Positions 1 to 13,000 of a DNA stretch of 64,000 bases are shown in pieces. This stretch comes from Desmodesmus armatus (Eukaryota > Chlorophyta > Chlorophyceae > Sphaeropleales > Scenedesmaceae), in the NCBI GenBank assembly GCA_007449985.2, contig VIIQ02000020.1, forward strand, positions 682,001-746,000. The letters run 5' to 3'. Position numbers and translations under genes: made by a program. The stretch's first letter is position 1. Every line of letters starts with the position of its first letter. The notes under the pieces are model-generated. The model saw only the letters and a program-made list of their open reading frames with translations, made no database searches and was not told where the DNA came from.

Positions 1-2242
1 CAGTGCCTCACGCACAGCAGTCTGCAGCATGCAGGGCAGTGGACGGGATGAATGGGGGGAGGGGGTGTCAGTTCCTGAGCACACCTGCGGTTTGTGTGTT
101 AAGCAGAGAGGTTACAAGTATAGCTAGCATGTAGGCAACATGTGTGTATGTGATGGCGAATCTATGCAGCTTCTGCATTCCTGCTGGTACGCAGCGCCTC
201 GTGCGCAGCGATTTGCGGTGGCTGCAGGCAAAGCACAAACAAGCTCTTGCGCTGGAGTGGAGCAGAACCTCAGGGAGAATCGTGGCCAAGGTGGGCTGAA
301 GGGGCTGAAGGTGCTCAGAAGTCAACCACGAGGGTAGTGCATGAATGCATGCCCATCCACCCACCCATCCACGCCCGCATGCAGACCCACAGTGCCATTT
401 CACTCCCCAGTGACCCACGTACAGTTACAGTTATAGTGATTGGCTCAGCAAAAAGCTGAACAACCCCCAAGGCAGCTAGAGGCTCATGGGGGACCAAAAA
501 AGAAACCAGGCACCTCCGCAACAGCATACACATACACACCTGTGCCAGCTCCCTCAGTCGCTCCAGCTCATCAGCCGCCAGCTGCAGCTGCTGGTTCCTG
601 GCAGCCAGGGAGGCGTGCGCCTCAGCCAGCGCCTCACCGCTGCTGTCGGCCTTGGCAGCGCGCGCACGCAGGTGGTGCGTCTGGGACTCAAGCTCTGGGG
701 GGGGGGGTGGAAGATGTGATTGGTGGGTGAGTGTGGGGGGGGGGGGTGGAAGATGAGATCAATGGGGTGCAGGGGAGGGAGCAGTGAGAAACGGGTGAAG
801 GGGACGGGCCGGTGAGGTGGGGTGGAGGTGGTGCGTCTGGAGCTTTTGAGGGTGTGTTTGCAGGGGGGGGGGACCGTGGTGGAGAAAAATGTGGTGGTGG
901 CAACAGCGGTATTGGGGTGGGCCGACAGCAGCAGCAGTCACTGTGAACCAAATCATGCAGGGGCGCAATTGGTACAGAAGCAGGGCCGGCTATTGCAGTC
1001 CTCCCTCCATCATGGTCTTCATCAATACACTGATCAACATGCACGCACAACATATGCGCACCACCCCACTCACAGTCATAGCCTCCAACCCCCCATAGTC
1101 TGGATTTTTCAAAACACCAGGAGCCACCCCACCAACCACCACAACACAACACAACTTGACGTGACGTCACACTACAAGACACCACACCAAGGCCCACCCC
1201 ACAGCACCCACCCACAATCGTGCATGAAAGCTTCCCTCCCTCCCCAACTGTGATCATAGCCTTCAGCTCCTTTATCGTCTCAGCCTGGCCTCTATCACCC
1301 CCTGCAGCTCCCACACCTGTACACTTCTTTGCAACCACCACACCACGCCACACCACGCTACATAAAACCACACCACACTACACCAACCCCACCGCATCTC
1401 ATCACACCACCCACCCAAACATGTGGACGCCCTCATGCCCTCCCCCCCCCCCCACACACACACACACACCTGTGATCATAGCCTTCAGCTCCTTTATCGT
1501 CTCAGCCTGGTCCTCAATGACCCCCTGCTGCTCCTGCACCTGCACCGCCAGCTGCTGCTGCGCACTGCACCACTAAAGTCACAGCTTGCAAACATTATCG
1601 CTGGATACTTGAAAACACCAGAAGCCACCCCACCAACCACCGCAACACGTCACACTACAAGACCCCACACCAGTCCCACCCCACACCACCCACCCAAAAT
1701 CGTGCACGCCAACACGCCCCCCTCCCACCCCACACACACACACCTGTGATCATAGCCTTCAGTTCCTTTATCGTCTCAGCCTGGTCCTCTATGACCCCTG
1801 CTGCTCCTGCACCTGCACCGCCAGCTGCTGCTGCGGCACCAACGGCAGCCCATGAGTGACACCAGCCCCACGCCGCCCCCTGGGGCTCACACTCGCTGGA
1901 CCCCTGCTGCTGCTGCTGCAGGCAGCAGCAGCAGCAGTAGCCCTGGTACCGCCAGGCGAGGGGCTGCTGCTGCTGTGGTGTAGGTGGTTACGTGGGCTGC
2001 TGCTGGGGCTGCTGCGGGGACCGGGTGTGCCTGCTGCTGCCAGTGCTGCTGCTGCTGTTGCTGCAGCAGCAGACAGCGCTCCAGCTGCTTCTGGGTTGCA
2101 GACTCTGCAGGCGCCATGTGCGCCAATGTAGCAATGGATATCACGGGGTATGCCCTGACAACAGGCGTGCTGCTGCTGCTGCATGTCACCTGGACCGGCC
2201 TCTGGTTGCTTCACCTGATCAGCACAGGCATGCTGCTGTTGG

Positions 2243-2283
<41 letters not shown>

Positions 2284-3680
2284 GGGTACTTGCTGGTGGT
2301 GCTGCTGCTGCTGCTGCTGCTGCTGTGCTGCCAGTTGGTTTGGCCCCGCCGCCTGCTCATGCTGCTGCGGCACTTGCATCTGTTGCTGCTGTTGAAGATA
2401 ATAGTGGTCCGGTCGCTGCTCTGCTGCTGCAGCAAGCTGCACAGCCGCCATACTGCCGCCTGCCAGCCTGCTTGGTGCCCAAGTTGCAGCTGCCTGCAGC
2501 TGCTGACTGGATGCTGCGTTGACTGACTGCATCAGCTTTGCCTGGCTCTCCAGCAGCTGCCGCACTTGGTTGTTCAGCCTGTTGTGGGGCACACAGGAGC
2601 ACACGCAGCAGTATATTACACACAGCAGCAGGACAGCAGGGGTCAGTCTGCAGGGCATCAAGTGGGTGTGCAACAGCTGCAAGGTGTGCCAGTCTGCTGA
2701 GCATGCAGAATTAGTGTGCAAACCCCAGCAAAATCCTCAAAGACAAACAGCTAACCCCCACCGACACTTTCACAGTTACCTTTGCTTGTCCAGCTGCAGC
2801 TTCTTCAGACACTTCACGAGCTTGCGCTCAGTAGCGTCCTTCTGAGAGGGAGGGGCTGCCGGTGCTGCAGTGCCTGATGCAGCTGCTGCTCCAGCTGTCA
2901 CTCCTGCTGTCTGCGCCCCTCCTGGTGGTGACCCTGCCGCTGCTGCCTGCCCCTGTGCCGCTGCTGCAGCACTCGGTCCCGCCACTGCTGCACGTGGTAG
3001 TGCTGTTGCATGGGTGCTGAGATCATGTGCTGACTGCTGCAGGACTGGCATGGATGATGGTGGCTGTGGGAGCTTGGAGGGGGTGAGGATCTTGCTGGTC
3101 CTGCTGCGGCGAGGTGCTTCAGGCAATGCCTGCTCCTGCGCCTGCTGCTGTGCTGACAGGCGTGGTTGCTGCTGCTGCATGCTGCTTCTGATGGGCTGCA
3201 TGCAGTGGTCATCTGGGGCGTGCCATGTATGCTGCTGTATGCTATTGCGCTTGCTGGGGTGTGCTGCTGCTGCTGCTGTTGCCGCAGGAAGGTGCTGGCC
3301 CACACTCCGGCATTGCTTTTGTCCTGCCGTTTGCACTTGCAAGAGTGGCCATGTGGGCTGTTGACCTGCGCCGCTTGAGTGCCTGCTGGAGAAGGGCCTT
3401 GGGCCAGTGCTCCTGCTGTGCTCAAGGTATGACTGCCTCGGTACAGCTGGCCACCACTCGCTTCTGATTGTGGTTCTGTGCCGTTTGTGCTAGCATCTCG
3501 ATACCCAGACTCGGAGGTGGACTGCAAAGAAAGCAAGGCACACAGTTCGCTCCTGCTGTTCCTTGCTGCTGTCTGACGCTCGATGTGAGAGCTTTGCTGC
3601 AGCCAGCTGCTGCTGCTGCACGTATCATCATACAGATCTGATAGAGAGACAGTCCTGCTACCGTCTGCATTGCGCATCAT
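1..3680 (-). CDS. Gln-rich coiled-coil protein, 3' end outside window (unknown function)
   Basis: I do not recognise this protein. Reading leftwards, the first exon material is around 3680-2780 and begins MMRNADGSRTVSLSDLYDD. A frame change between about 3430 and 3250 implies a small intron there. This part ends KLVKCLKKLQLDKQR with donor at 2779. It joins in phase to the exon starting at 2578 (LNNQVRQLLESQAKL), which runs through long Gln tracts to about 1850. A short exon at 1470-1564 (VIEDQAETIKELKAMIT) joins in phase 1 to the exon at 540-694 (ELESQTHHLRARAAKADSS), which ends LRELAQ before a GT donor. A possible further exon piece at 1-21 reads TAVREAL. The heptad-like Leu/Ala/Glu pattern suggests a coiled coil, so a scaffold role is possible but unproven. 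Two near-copies of the 1470 exon carry 1-nt frame breaks. Confidence is good that this is a gene and low for exact exon ends. Confidence 0.6.
418..515 (+). repeat. Dispersed repeat, copy A
   Basis: This stretch starts with GTTACAGTTATAG-like sequence, has a short inverted motif around GGCTCAGC...GCTGAAC, and ends near GAGGCTCATGGGGGA. It closely matches 25733-25818 in the same orientation. It has no coding sense and may be a MITE or SINE fragment. Confidence 0.7.
1109..1850 (-). repeat. Triplicated exon-intron unit
   Basis: Three tandem units of about 250 bp each hold a copy of the same short coiled-coil exon (near 1250-1325, 1470-1564 and 1750-1835) plus similar ACC-rich intron sequence. 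The middle copy is open and has good splice sites. The first copy lacks one base at the IED codons. The third lacks one G before the same codons, which creates a TAG. Confidence 0.8.
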
Positions 3681-4689
3681 ACTGCTGCCTCAGCACCAGC
3701 AACAACAAGACGAGGCAACTACAGTAGAAGTTTGGCCATACGAGCGAGGTAAGTCACTTGAGTAGCATAGCATAGCATACGGAACATGAGCATCCAGTAG
3801 TGCTGAGTGCTGAGTAACGTGCCAGAAGACTTCATGTCCAGCTGAGCTGACGAGTGTTTGATTTGTCCGAACAGAAACCTGCGCACTGTCGTTCGCTTTA
3901 CAGTTGCATTGCAGCTATAGTGTTTCAAGTTAGATAGCTGTGTGGGAGCTGGTCACCTTTCAAGTGTGCTCCACAGCCAACAGGTCTCCTGGCCCAGTCA
4001 GTACTGCTTGCATCAGTCGGCACGCTTGATGAATTTGCAGAGGTTTGGTAGCCACAACGTCGCACCCTGGCTGCATCATTGTTCTGAAGTGATGCTGCTG
4101 TAAGAGCACAGCACTGACGGTGTGCCTTTGCACCATGTGTCCCAGTGTCACCACACTAGTGCCTGACGCTGCCTGGTTGCTGGTAAGCACAGTGTCCAAA
4201 GCTCACCCTGGATTCCATACAGACGCTCTTCCGTGCCGCAAAGTTATCGCAGCCTACAGCAGGGCAACATGGATGTACTGTACAGCCCCAGGCTGTAGCA
4301 ATGTGTTATTAGCAACCCACATGGCCGAACAACACAGTGCTGGTGAGTGCAAGCTTGGTGAACAATCACTCTATCGCTTTGATAAAGCCGCACTTTTGCC
4401 ATTCTTCAGGCATGGACAAGGGTTGCCCCCTCCTGCTCAAATTGTGAACCTTTGCTTTACAACAACAGAACAGCACAATAACTCACGAGAAGCCAAATAC
4501 GAGTCTGACAAATCATCAGAAGCGAAACATTCCGGCGGAGTTGTGCTGGATAGGCAGCAGCACAGCAGTATGCTGCAGCTTTGCTGCTGATGCAGCTCAA
4601 CACAGACCCTGTGGAGAGCAGCCTTCAACAGAAAGTGAGCCCTTCAGCAAGATAATGCTCGCAAAACACATCACCAATCCCTGCAGTCC
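3681..4689. other. Intergenic region between divergent genes
   Basis: This stretch separates the leftward coiled-coil gene from the rightward Ala/Gln-rich gene and probably contains both promoters. An open frame at 4120-4590 (156 codons) has no recognisable domain, no splice context and no low-complexity coding bias, so I do not call it a gene. Short AGCATAGCATAGC repeats occur near 3767. Confidence 0.5.
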
Positions 4690-7600
4690 ATGTATGTATC
4701 TCCCCATTTCACACCTTGCAGTGTTGTTTGCAGTACGGACAGCAATGTGAACAAAGTAAACTGGTGGCCTCATCAGACGCACAATCCAGCCCCAAAACAT
4801 ACCCCCACACATCAAGACAAAGCCCCTCTGCTTCACTCACTGTTTCACAACCCCCGCTCGTGCACCTTGACCACCCAGGCGTACCCCAAGTCTCCAGGCA
4901 GCCCCTTCTCAGTCAAGCAGCGTAGGTGGACAGGCATCGTGCAGCAGGTGCAGGACAGCTCAGCACGCATCAGCAACAGACGCAGACAGTCAACAGATGC
5001 AGCAGCAGCAGCTGGTGCAATTGCAGGCGCAGGTGCAGGAGCCGCACCGTCCATGCAGCTGCTACATGCCAGCACAGCTACGACAGCAGCAGCAACATGC
5101 ATTCCTTCCACAGCAGCAGCAGACAGGAGGGTGTCAGTGCAGGAAGCTGGCACAAGCCATACAGCAGCAGCGGCGGCAACAGCGGCAGAGGGGTTTGCAG
5201 GAGGGATGCCCAGGCTCAGCAGCAGCAGCGGCTACCACTTTTTGCAGGAACAACACCCTGCAGCGTTGGACCAGGTACGTGCATGACAGGGTTATTCCTT
5301 CATGAGGTGCCGCTCAACGGCTATCTAGTAACTCTGGAATTTGCGTCATATGACACTTGGCACAGTCCACGGCTAACAGGAACCGGGGCACTGCATGGGA
5401 CAACAGATGCAGCTGCGGTCACGTTTTGCTTCCCTCATTTGCTCCTCCGAGTCAGTGGTGTTGCGGACAGAAAGCTCATGCGCTAACGCACCTGTACGTA
5501 CCACTGCAGGGCCAGCTAGGATGGTGAGATGCTGTGCTGTGCCATGCAGCACTGCCCTGAGCCGCTCGTACTACGTACGAGTAACCCACTGACAGTCTTC
5601 TCTTTGGTCCATGTGGGGCTGCAGGTGTCATCATCGCCAGTAACAGCCCAGCCTCGATTTGGGAGCCTCAAGCAGCGCCTGCGAGAGGTCAAGCGCGCCC
5701 GGCAGCAGCAGAAGAACAGCGGCGGCCGAGCCAGCAGTATCATATCCGACAGCACAGACAACTCTGACAGCGTTGTGTCAGAGAGCAGCTCAGTGGTGGA
5801 AGAAAAGCTTCAGCGGCTGCTGCTGCAGGTTTCAGCAAGCTCACAGCTAAACCCTAGTGGCCTGCAGTCACACTCCGGCTTGAACCCTAACGCCGGAGCG
5901 TTCAAAAATACGACAGGCGGCGTGGTGGCTGGGGCTAGAGCTGGGTCTTTGTTTGCAACTGGCAGCAGCAGCAGGCAGGGTGATGGGTCGCTGCTGACTG
6001 GGCTATTGGGGCGTGTGGTGCTGGGGAAACAGCAGCAGCAGCAGACAGCAGGGTGTGGACCGACCTCCAGAGGGCTTGGTGTCACTGTGGGAAGGTGAGG
6101 CATGTGTTGGGCAGCAGTATGCACCAGTGACGCGGCAGTGCAGCAGCAGTGTATCTGCGATTTTTCAGGCCAAGAGGGGGCAATGCCAGGTGATCTTGTG
6201 CTGACGCTCCAACTGTCACCCTGCTAGTAGCAGCTGACTGTCCTATGCTGGCATCCTTACCCACAACCTGTGACAGGTTCAAACCCCCCAGCACTGCACC
6301 GGGCTTGGGGCCTGGCCCCTACAGTGCAGCCCTGCCAGCAGCAGCTCCACTCCCACATGCAGTCAGCACTCCCAACCTTGCAGGACCGGAAGCGCCAACA
6401 GCACCAGCTTTGCCTACTGCACCAGCAGCATCGGTGTCTCCTGCTGGCGTGCCACTCCAAGCTTGCAGCGCTGGCAGCCCACCCAACCAAGCAGCAGCAG
6501 CCATCGTAACTCCAGCCGCCGCCGGCGTCGCAGCAGCAGCAGCAGCAGCAGATGGGTTTGCATACCCTCCTCCCACAGCAGCAACCACACTGGCCTGCCC
6601 CGCTTTAAGCCATGCCTGGGCGGCTCACCAGCACACAGCTGACCACAACAGCAGCAGCCGGAGCAGCAGCGGGAGCCGTAGCAGCAGCATGCGGTTAGTA
6701 ATACAAGTAGAATCAGCCGAGGCTGCTGGTGTGCCTCAAACCAACCCAATGATGGCACCTGGCAGTCAGGCCGAGGTTCTGACCCTTCACAGCACACAGG
6801 CTTCCGGTACTGCTGCAAGGGAAGCAGAAGATGCTGACAGTGTTTCTCATGACACACTGGCAGCGACCCCACCACCAGCAGCACTCGCAGCAGCAGCGGC
6901 AGCAGCTATTGAGTCCTGCTCCTCACGCCCAGGGACCCCTCCTACTGGGCAAGTCATGCAGCCAGCAGCAGCATTTGCTGCTGGCAACTTGTCGCGGCCA
7001 GGGACACCCCCAACCGGACCGGGAGCACAGCACACCACAGCAGCAACAGCAGCAGCAGCAGGGGCTGTGAGCTCCTCGGCTGCGTCCATGCACAACACTG
7101 TCGGTGGCAACAGAAGGCCTTCCCTGCTGCTGCTGCCCATGCCAGATGCAGCAGGTGTGGCTGTGTGCCCGGGTGCTACTGCTGCTGCTGCTGTCAGCTG
7201 TGGCAGCAGCTTGAGGCACTGCAGCGGCAGCATATGCGGCAGCACAGCAGCAGCCGCAGCAGCACCAGCAGCTGGGAGTATGCTTGCAGCAGCACCTACT
7301 GCAGCACCTGCTGCTGCTGCTGCACCAGCAGTCAGTGCTTTCAAGGCGCACCCTGCACCATCCAGTGCATTCCAGCTCTCGCAGGGTCGCTCTTTCCTGC
7401 AATGCAGCTACAGCGGCGCTGCTGATGTGTTCAACGATGCCGACATACAGCAGTTGCTACAGAAGGTGGTGGCGTGTGTGGGGGCGTGTGGGACCTGCAG
7501 TACAGGCGGGGCCACACCAGCAGCAGCAGCAGCGGCGGTGGCTGCGGATGGCAGCAGTGGCAGTGGTGTGGGGGTCAGGGTGTGTGGTGACGCCAGTGGG

Positions 7601-9722
7601 ACAGGCAGTTCCTACATGTCTAGGAGGATGTCTTTGCAGAGTCAAACACCTCCAGCAGCAGCAGCAGTGCTGACAGGCAGCATCCTTGAAGCAGCAGCAG
7701 CAGCAGCAGCAGTGCCAGCAGCGGTAGAGCCACGCTGCTCTGGCAATGCTGCTCACGAGGGCTGTGACAACACTGCTGGCAGCAGCACCATAACCCCCGC
7801 CCCAGTCAGCCCCGGTCGGCGACACATGCGGCGGCACGTGTCGTGGAAATATGAAGTTGAGGCGCTCACACCGACAGCAGCAGCAGCGGCAGCAGCAGTG
7901 GCAGAGCACAACACTGCTCACCAGGCGATGCATCCTGATGACTTAATCCCAGACGGCTCTGATGCTCTACATGTGGATCATCACAGCCACCGCAGCCAGT
8001 ACGGCCGCCCTCAGCAGCAGCAGCAGCAGCAGCAGGAAGAGGGGCCAAGGCCCCGTTTTGTCAGCGGCAGTGGGGACGGCAGCAGCAGCAGGTGGCAGGG
8101 ACGCATGTCTGCTGCTTCCTGTACAGGGCAGCACGCTACCCAGCAGGGTGGATCACAGGTGCTGGGGCTTGCAGCGGGAGGGTCAGCACAAGCAGCAGCA
8201 GGAGGCTTCCTGCAGCCTGGGTGCAGCATGCAGCACCATGCAGCATTTTCAGGGCCTGCTAGCACACCAGCACCGATTGTGATGTCTCTTTCGTCTGCTG
8301 CTTTGGCGCTGGCGGCTGACTTGGAGCAGCATCAGCTGGTGCAAAAGCAGCAGCAGGTAGAGCAGCAGAAGCAGCAGCAGCAGCAGCAGCAGCACAGGAG
8401 AAGCTGTGACGCAGGGCCGGAGCTGTCGTTTTCTGAGTACCCGCCTAGCAACCAGTCAGGCGGAGTACATACACTGCCCAGCCAGCAGCAGCAGCAGTCT
8501 GGGGCTGCTCGGCGGTTTAGTGGTACAGCTGCAGGTCAGGGTTCAGGCATGCCGTCCGAGGGTTTAGTGCCACATGCAGGCGAGGTTCTGGCTGCAGGTA
8601 GATATGGTTGCCAACTGGGAGCAGCGGCGGCGGCTGGGAATACTGCAGCTGCAGCTGCAGCAGCAGCAGCAGCGGCGGCAGATGATGCAGTGTCGAGCTG
8701 CTGTGGCTCTTCGGAGCTGTCAGCAATGGCCAACCCTGTGGCATATGCTGATAGGCTGACGAGGCGGCTTGTGCAGCACTTGGGAGGGGAGGGCGGTGCA
8801 GGAGCAGCAGCTGCGGGTGCAGGTGCGGGAGTTTGAGCGGGGTGTACTCAACACCTTGAGCATGTGTTCATCCAAAGTTGAATCTCCTCCCTTTCAGTGG
8901 TCGTAATGAACGGCTGGCAGTACATCTTTGGACTTTGCTGCTAAAAGTGTGACATGCATGCATGTACCGAGTAGTGTGGCGGAGACCCCCTGGCAGTGCC
9001 TGTCTGCTGTCGACTTGCTGGGTAGGAGCCCGTTGGTATCACTCCTGCAGGTTTGAGACGTATGCATGTATGTATGCTGTTGCAATTGAAATGTGCAGGT
9101 GACCCTGGTTCCCCATCTTCTGCTGTCAGCCTGCTGGAGAGGTACCTAGATGGGCATCAGCTGCTGAAGCAGAAAGCAGGTAGGTACAGAGGTAATGTAA
9201 GATCCACTGTGGGGATCTTGATATGTGGTTGGTGTGTCTGGGATGGTCGATTGGGTAGCACAAGTGCTAGGTTAGTAGTGAGACAGGGGATAAATTGATT
9301 GGGCAGGGCCTGCCAGACTGTGATTCAGGGAGATCTCAGAGATGCTTGATAACCCATGGTACATCCTGCTGCAGTGCTGTCACCGATGCCCGATGTGATT
9401 TTGTGTTGGCTGTGATGCAGTTCGCTTGGAGCAGAACATGAAGCAGCGCCAGCAGGTCCGACAGCAACAGCAGCAAGGGCGGAAACTGCTGATCACCAAC
9501 CAGCAGCGCCCCTACCAACTCCAGGCCCACAGCAGCAGTCCGTTGGGAGGTGTGCGGGAGGCGAATGCAGCACCTGAGCGGGTTGCTGTACAGACAGGAG
9601 GGGGACGCAGGTTGCTGAGGCCCGACCAGCAGAGGCAGCAAATCAGGGAAGAGGATGAGGGGTGCCAGCTCAATGTGGACGAGTTGAGACAGGACCTGGA
9701 CATGGTGCTGAAACGGGTATAA
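4690..9722 (+). CDS. Ala/Gln/Ser-rich protein with coiled-coil C-terminus (unknown function)
   Basis: I do not recognise this protein. The readable exons are: about 4857-5274 (ends HPAALDQ, donor GTACGT); from 5625 in matching phase 0 (SSPVTAQPRFGSLKQRLREV, rich in acidic and Ser residues) to about 5828 or 6093; a huge exon within about 6234-8836 (Ala/Ser/Gln/Thr tracts, ends AYADRLTRRLVQHLGG); then a coiled-coil stretch in another frame at about 8796-8837 (VQEQQLRVQVREFERG). Next come 9099-9179 (SLLERYLDGHQLLKQKA) and the last exon 9421-9722 (RLEQNMKQRQQV... LNVDELRQDLDMVLKRV, stop TAA). The joins 5274/5625 and 9179/9421 agree in phase. The start is uncertain: an ATG at 4690 opens the first frame, but an upstream exon is possible. 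The low-complexity middle looks disordered, and only the C-terminal 150 residues look structured. Confidence 0.62.
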
Positions 9723-10028
9723 TCAGAATATACATGTTGATGTATCCTTATCCCATTTTGAACCAGATCCCGTTCTGTCCAGGAAACGATCCATTCAGCA
9801 GTACAGCACTCACTCGACGAGCGTGAGTGCGGTATCAACACGATGGTGACAGCAGCTGGCGTGTGGTGCACACTCGGTGCGTTGCACGCACTAATACAAG
9901 CACGGGGTTTTGTGGGGTTTTGATAGATCTTTTCGGACAGAGCATATAGAGCCCTCGGTAGCCCATCATTGTTACTCCTTGCACTACTATCAGCCTGCGA
10001 GTCACCTCTATCTTTCCAGTCAGTCACC
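9723..10028 (+). promoter_or_regulatory. Promoter and 5' leader of the LHCII gene
   Basis: This 306-bp gap lies between the stop of the upstream gene and the LHCII start codon, so the promoter must lie here or overlap the upstream 3' UTR. A TATA-like CATATAGAG sits near 9943, which would put the transcription start near 9975 and give a leader of roughly 50 nt. The context CAGTCACCATGG around the start codon is favourable. No TGTAA signal for the upstream gene was seen here. Confidence 0.4.
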
Positions 10029-13000
10029 ATGGCCTTCTCCGTCGCATCCAGGGCTACCAGCGTGTCCGTGTACGCCAAGAAGGGCGGAAAGACTGCCGTG
10101 AAGGTATGTCTAGCTTAACTGGTGGCAGATCTGGCTTGCTGTCCCTCGGACTCGCTGCACACGGCCTGACTGTGCACAACGACACTGCACTCCCCGGGAC
10201 CAAGCACCCTCACAGCGCGTCCAGCGTGCTTGAGCACGCCAACAGTCTGCTGCACATGCACGGAACACGTACGCAGCGAATGCACGCCTGAGTCGCGTTC
10301 TCTGTTCAGCATCTCACCCCAGATCGCCCCTGCACACACACGTCACGTATGTCCCGCAGAAGGCAGTCAAGAAGGCCGCATCCAGTGGCTCCAAGGGTGT
10401 TGAGTGGTGAGTAATCATTTACGACGTCGGATCTTAGCAGGCAGCTGTCGTACGTCCTATGCTTCCTTCCCTGGTGTTGCTTGGTACTGCTTTTACCCCC
10501 CAGTGCCTGGGGTGCTTGGGGGTAGGAGGAGCAGCAGCAGTTTTCGTTTGATCCAAAGTCTTGGACATAGTCCAAAGCTTGCAGCGCTGCTCATATCTTC
10601 ACCCTCGACCAAGATCTCACATGCACATGCTTCATCATGCATCAAGCTTGTCCTGCACACACAAGAGCAGTCACCAAACAGCTCCTGCACACCCCTGCAA
10701 CATCAATCAAACTGTTTGCCATTCCATGTCATCTTCTGGCTGCTGTTGCTGTTGCCATGTGCAGGTATGGCCCCAGCCGTGCCAAGTTCCTGGGTCCCTT
10801 CACCCAGCCACCCAGCTACCTGACTGGCGAGTTCGCTGGTGGTGAGTAGGGACATGCTGAGCGCAGGGTGTGTCTGTTGCCGGTTGGGTACTGTCTACAG
10901 CAATACTTGGTGGTACCGTGTGTTGCAGCTCCAATAAGGCACCATTTGCTGTAATCCAGTCACACACTGTATAATATAGCCAGACTCTAATGAAGATGCA
11001 TGCTAGTAATAGGCAAGCAGTAGCCTGCAGCTTGGAGCTTTGTGCTGTTTTGATTCTGGTGGTATAACTTGCATTTTAAATGCAGCACGCTAGCTCCCTT
11101 GCAGCAAGGGTGCTGCGATGGGCTGGGACACAGGCATACTGAGTCTGAATCTAAATTGACAGCGACCAAGAACTGCTGATAGCGGTTAGGGCAACAGCAG
11201 CCTTTGTTGCTGACAGCAGTGGGGGTATTGGCAGCAGGCAAATACTTACTGTGCCTCCACACTGTCCCAGCAGAGCCCGAGTCCAGGTATTGCCTATACC
11301 AAAATCAATGTTGCCCTGCTCTCTGACTGACCCCTCTGGCCTGCCTTGTTGTCCTACTGTTCTCCCTGGCTGCCTGCCTTCCTCCCAGACTACGGCTGGG
11401 ACACTGCTGGTCTGTCCGCCGATCCCGAGACCTTCCGCCGCTACCGTGAGCTGGAGGTGATCCACGCACGCTGGGCCATGCTGGGTGAGTGGTGGTGGGG
11501 TGTTTTGGGGGGGGGGGGTTAAACGTCTCTGCATGGGTTGATTGAGACACAGTAAATGCAAATCGCGGCAGTCAGTGTGTTTGGAAAGGTGATCCACGCA
11601 CACTGGGCCATGCTGGGTGAGTGGTGGTGGGGACTTGGGGCGGGGGGGGGGGTGGATGAACATTGTGTGGGCCAGTCTCTTTGTGGGTAATTAACGCAAG
11701 CTGTGCGCGCTGGATGAGATCACAGGTTGTGGGCGTTTTTTTTTGGGCGGGGAGGGGGGTGAGCTGTGTGGGTGAGTATGTTTTCAAGGTGGTGTGGAGT
11801 GGCTGTCTGGGTCTGGTGGTATTCTCCACACACAGCTGACTGGAGACTGTGGGTGAGCACTGTGAGAAAGCTCTGAGACTGTAATTCTTATCAAACCCCA
11901 CCCTTCCACATAACCTCACTGCCCGCTCTACAATCTTCTGTCCAACCCCCCAGGTGCCCTGGGCTGCATCACCCCTGAGCTGCTGGCCAAGAACGGTGTG
12001 AACTTTGGTGAGGCTGTGTGGTTCAAGGCCGGCGCCCAGATCTTCCAGGACGGTGGCCTGAACTACCTGGGCAACAGCTCACTCATCCACGCACAGTCCA
12101 TCCTGGCAACACTCGCTGTCCAGGTGGGGGGCGTGCTGGGGGCCTAGCAGGAGGGAAGGGGTGAAGAGGGAGGGTGGCTGATGAAAACAGGGGTGTGGCT
12201 GTGAGGGAGGTTACAGTTGTCTGAAGGCTCTACCTTGTGATGGGAGTGATGGTAGTGCTAACGCCTTTGGGAATTATTGGCATCGTACACCCAGCAGGCA
12301 AACCCCTGGTGTACTGGTTGCAGCTATCAGCATGTGCCAGACCCTGTGGTCGCCTTCTAATCAGTAGACGCCAGGTGCAGCAGGCAGTCTGTTGGTGTGG
12401 CTCTGTTGGTGGGGGTTGCCTGGGCGCATGCCAGTTGACCTGAATTCTTCGGGCATCAATCAATCAATGTTTTTCATGTAGCTTTGACAGGCATATTGTG
12501 GCTGACACAGGTGCTTTGTAGCGTCAGTAATGCCAACTGCACACGTTATAACTGTTACTGTTACTGTGACATGGTTCAGGCTGAGCCTGAACACCCCCCT
12601 ATAACAAATGCGTAATGTGACCCTTGGCCTTCTGTCTGAGCACATGCTGCTGCTGGTTCCTGCCCATTTTCTGCACTCCAGGTGATCCTGATGGGTCTGA
12701 TTGAGGGCTACCGTGTGAACGGCGGCCCTGCTGGTGAGGGTCTTGACCCCCTGTACCCCGGTGAGGCCTTTGACCCCCTGGGCCTGGCTGACGACCCCGA
12801 CACCTTTGCTGAGCTCAAGGTTAAGGAGATCAAGAACGGTCGCCTGGCCATGTTCAGCATGTTCGGCTTCTTCGTGCAGGCCATCGTCACTGGACAGGTG
12901 GGCAGGGAGGGTGGCTTGAGTGGCTGGGAGGGTGGGGCTGTTAACGGCTTGGAACAGGCTGGGCTGTAGGGTGAGAGTGACATGCATGGTTTACCCTGTG

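Noticed and set aside
4120..4590. 156-codon frame between the first two genes
   Set aside because: No recognisable domain and no supporting splice or promoter context. A Cys-x4-Cys stretch alone is not evidence of a zinc finger.
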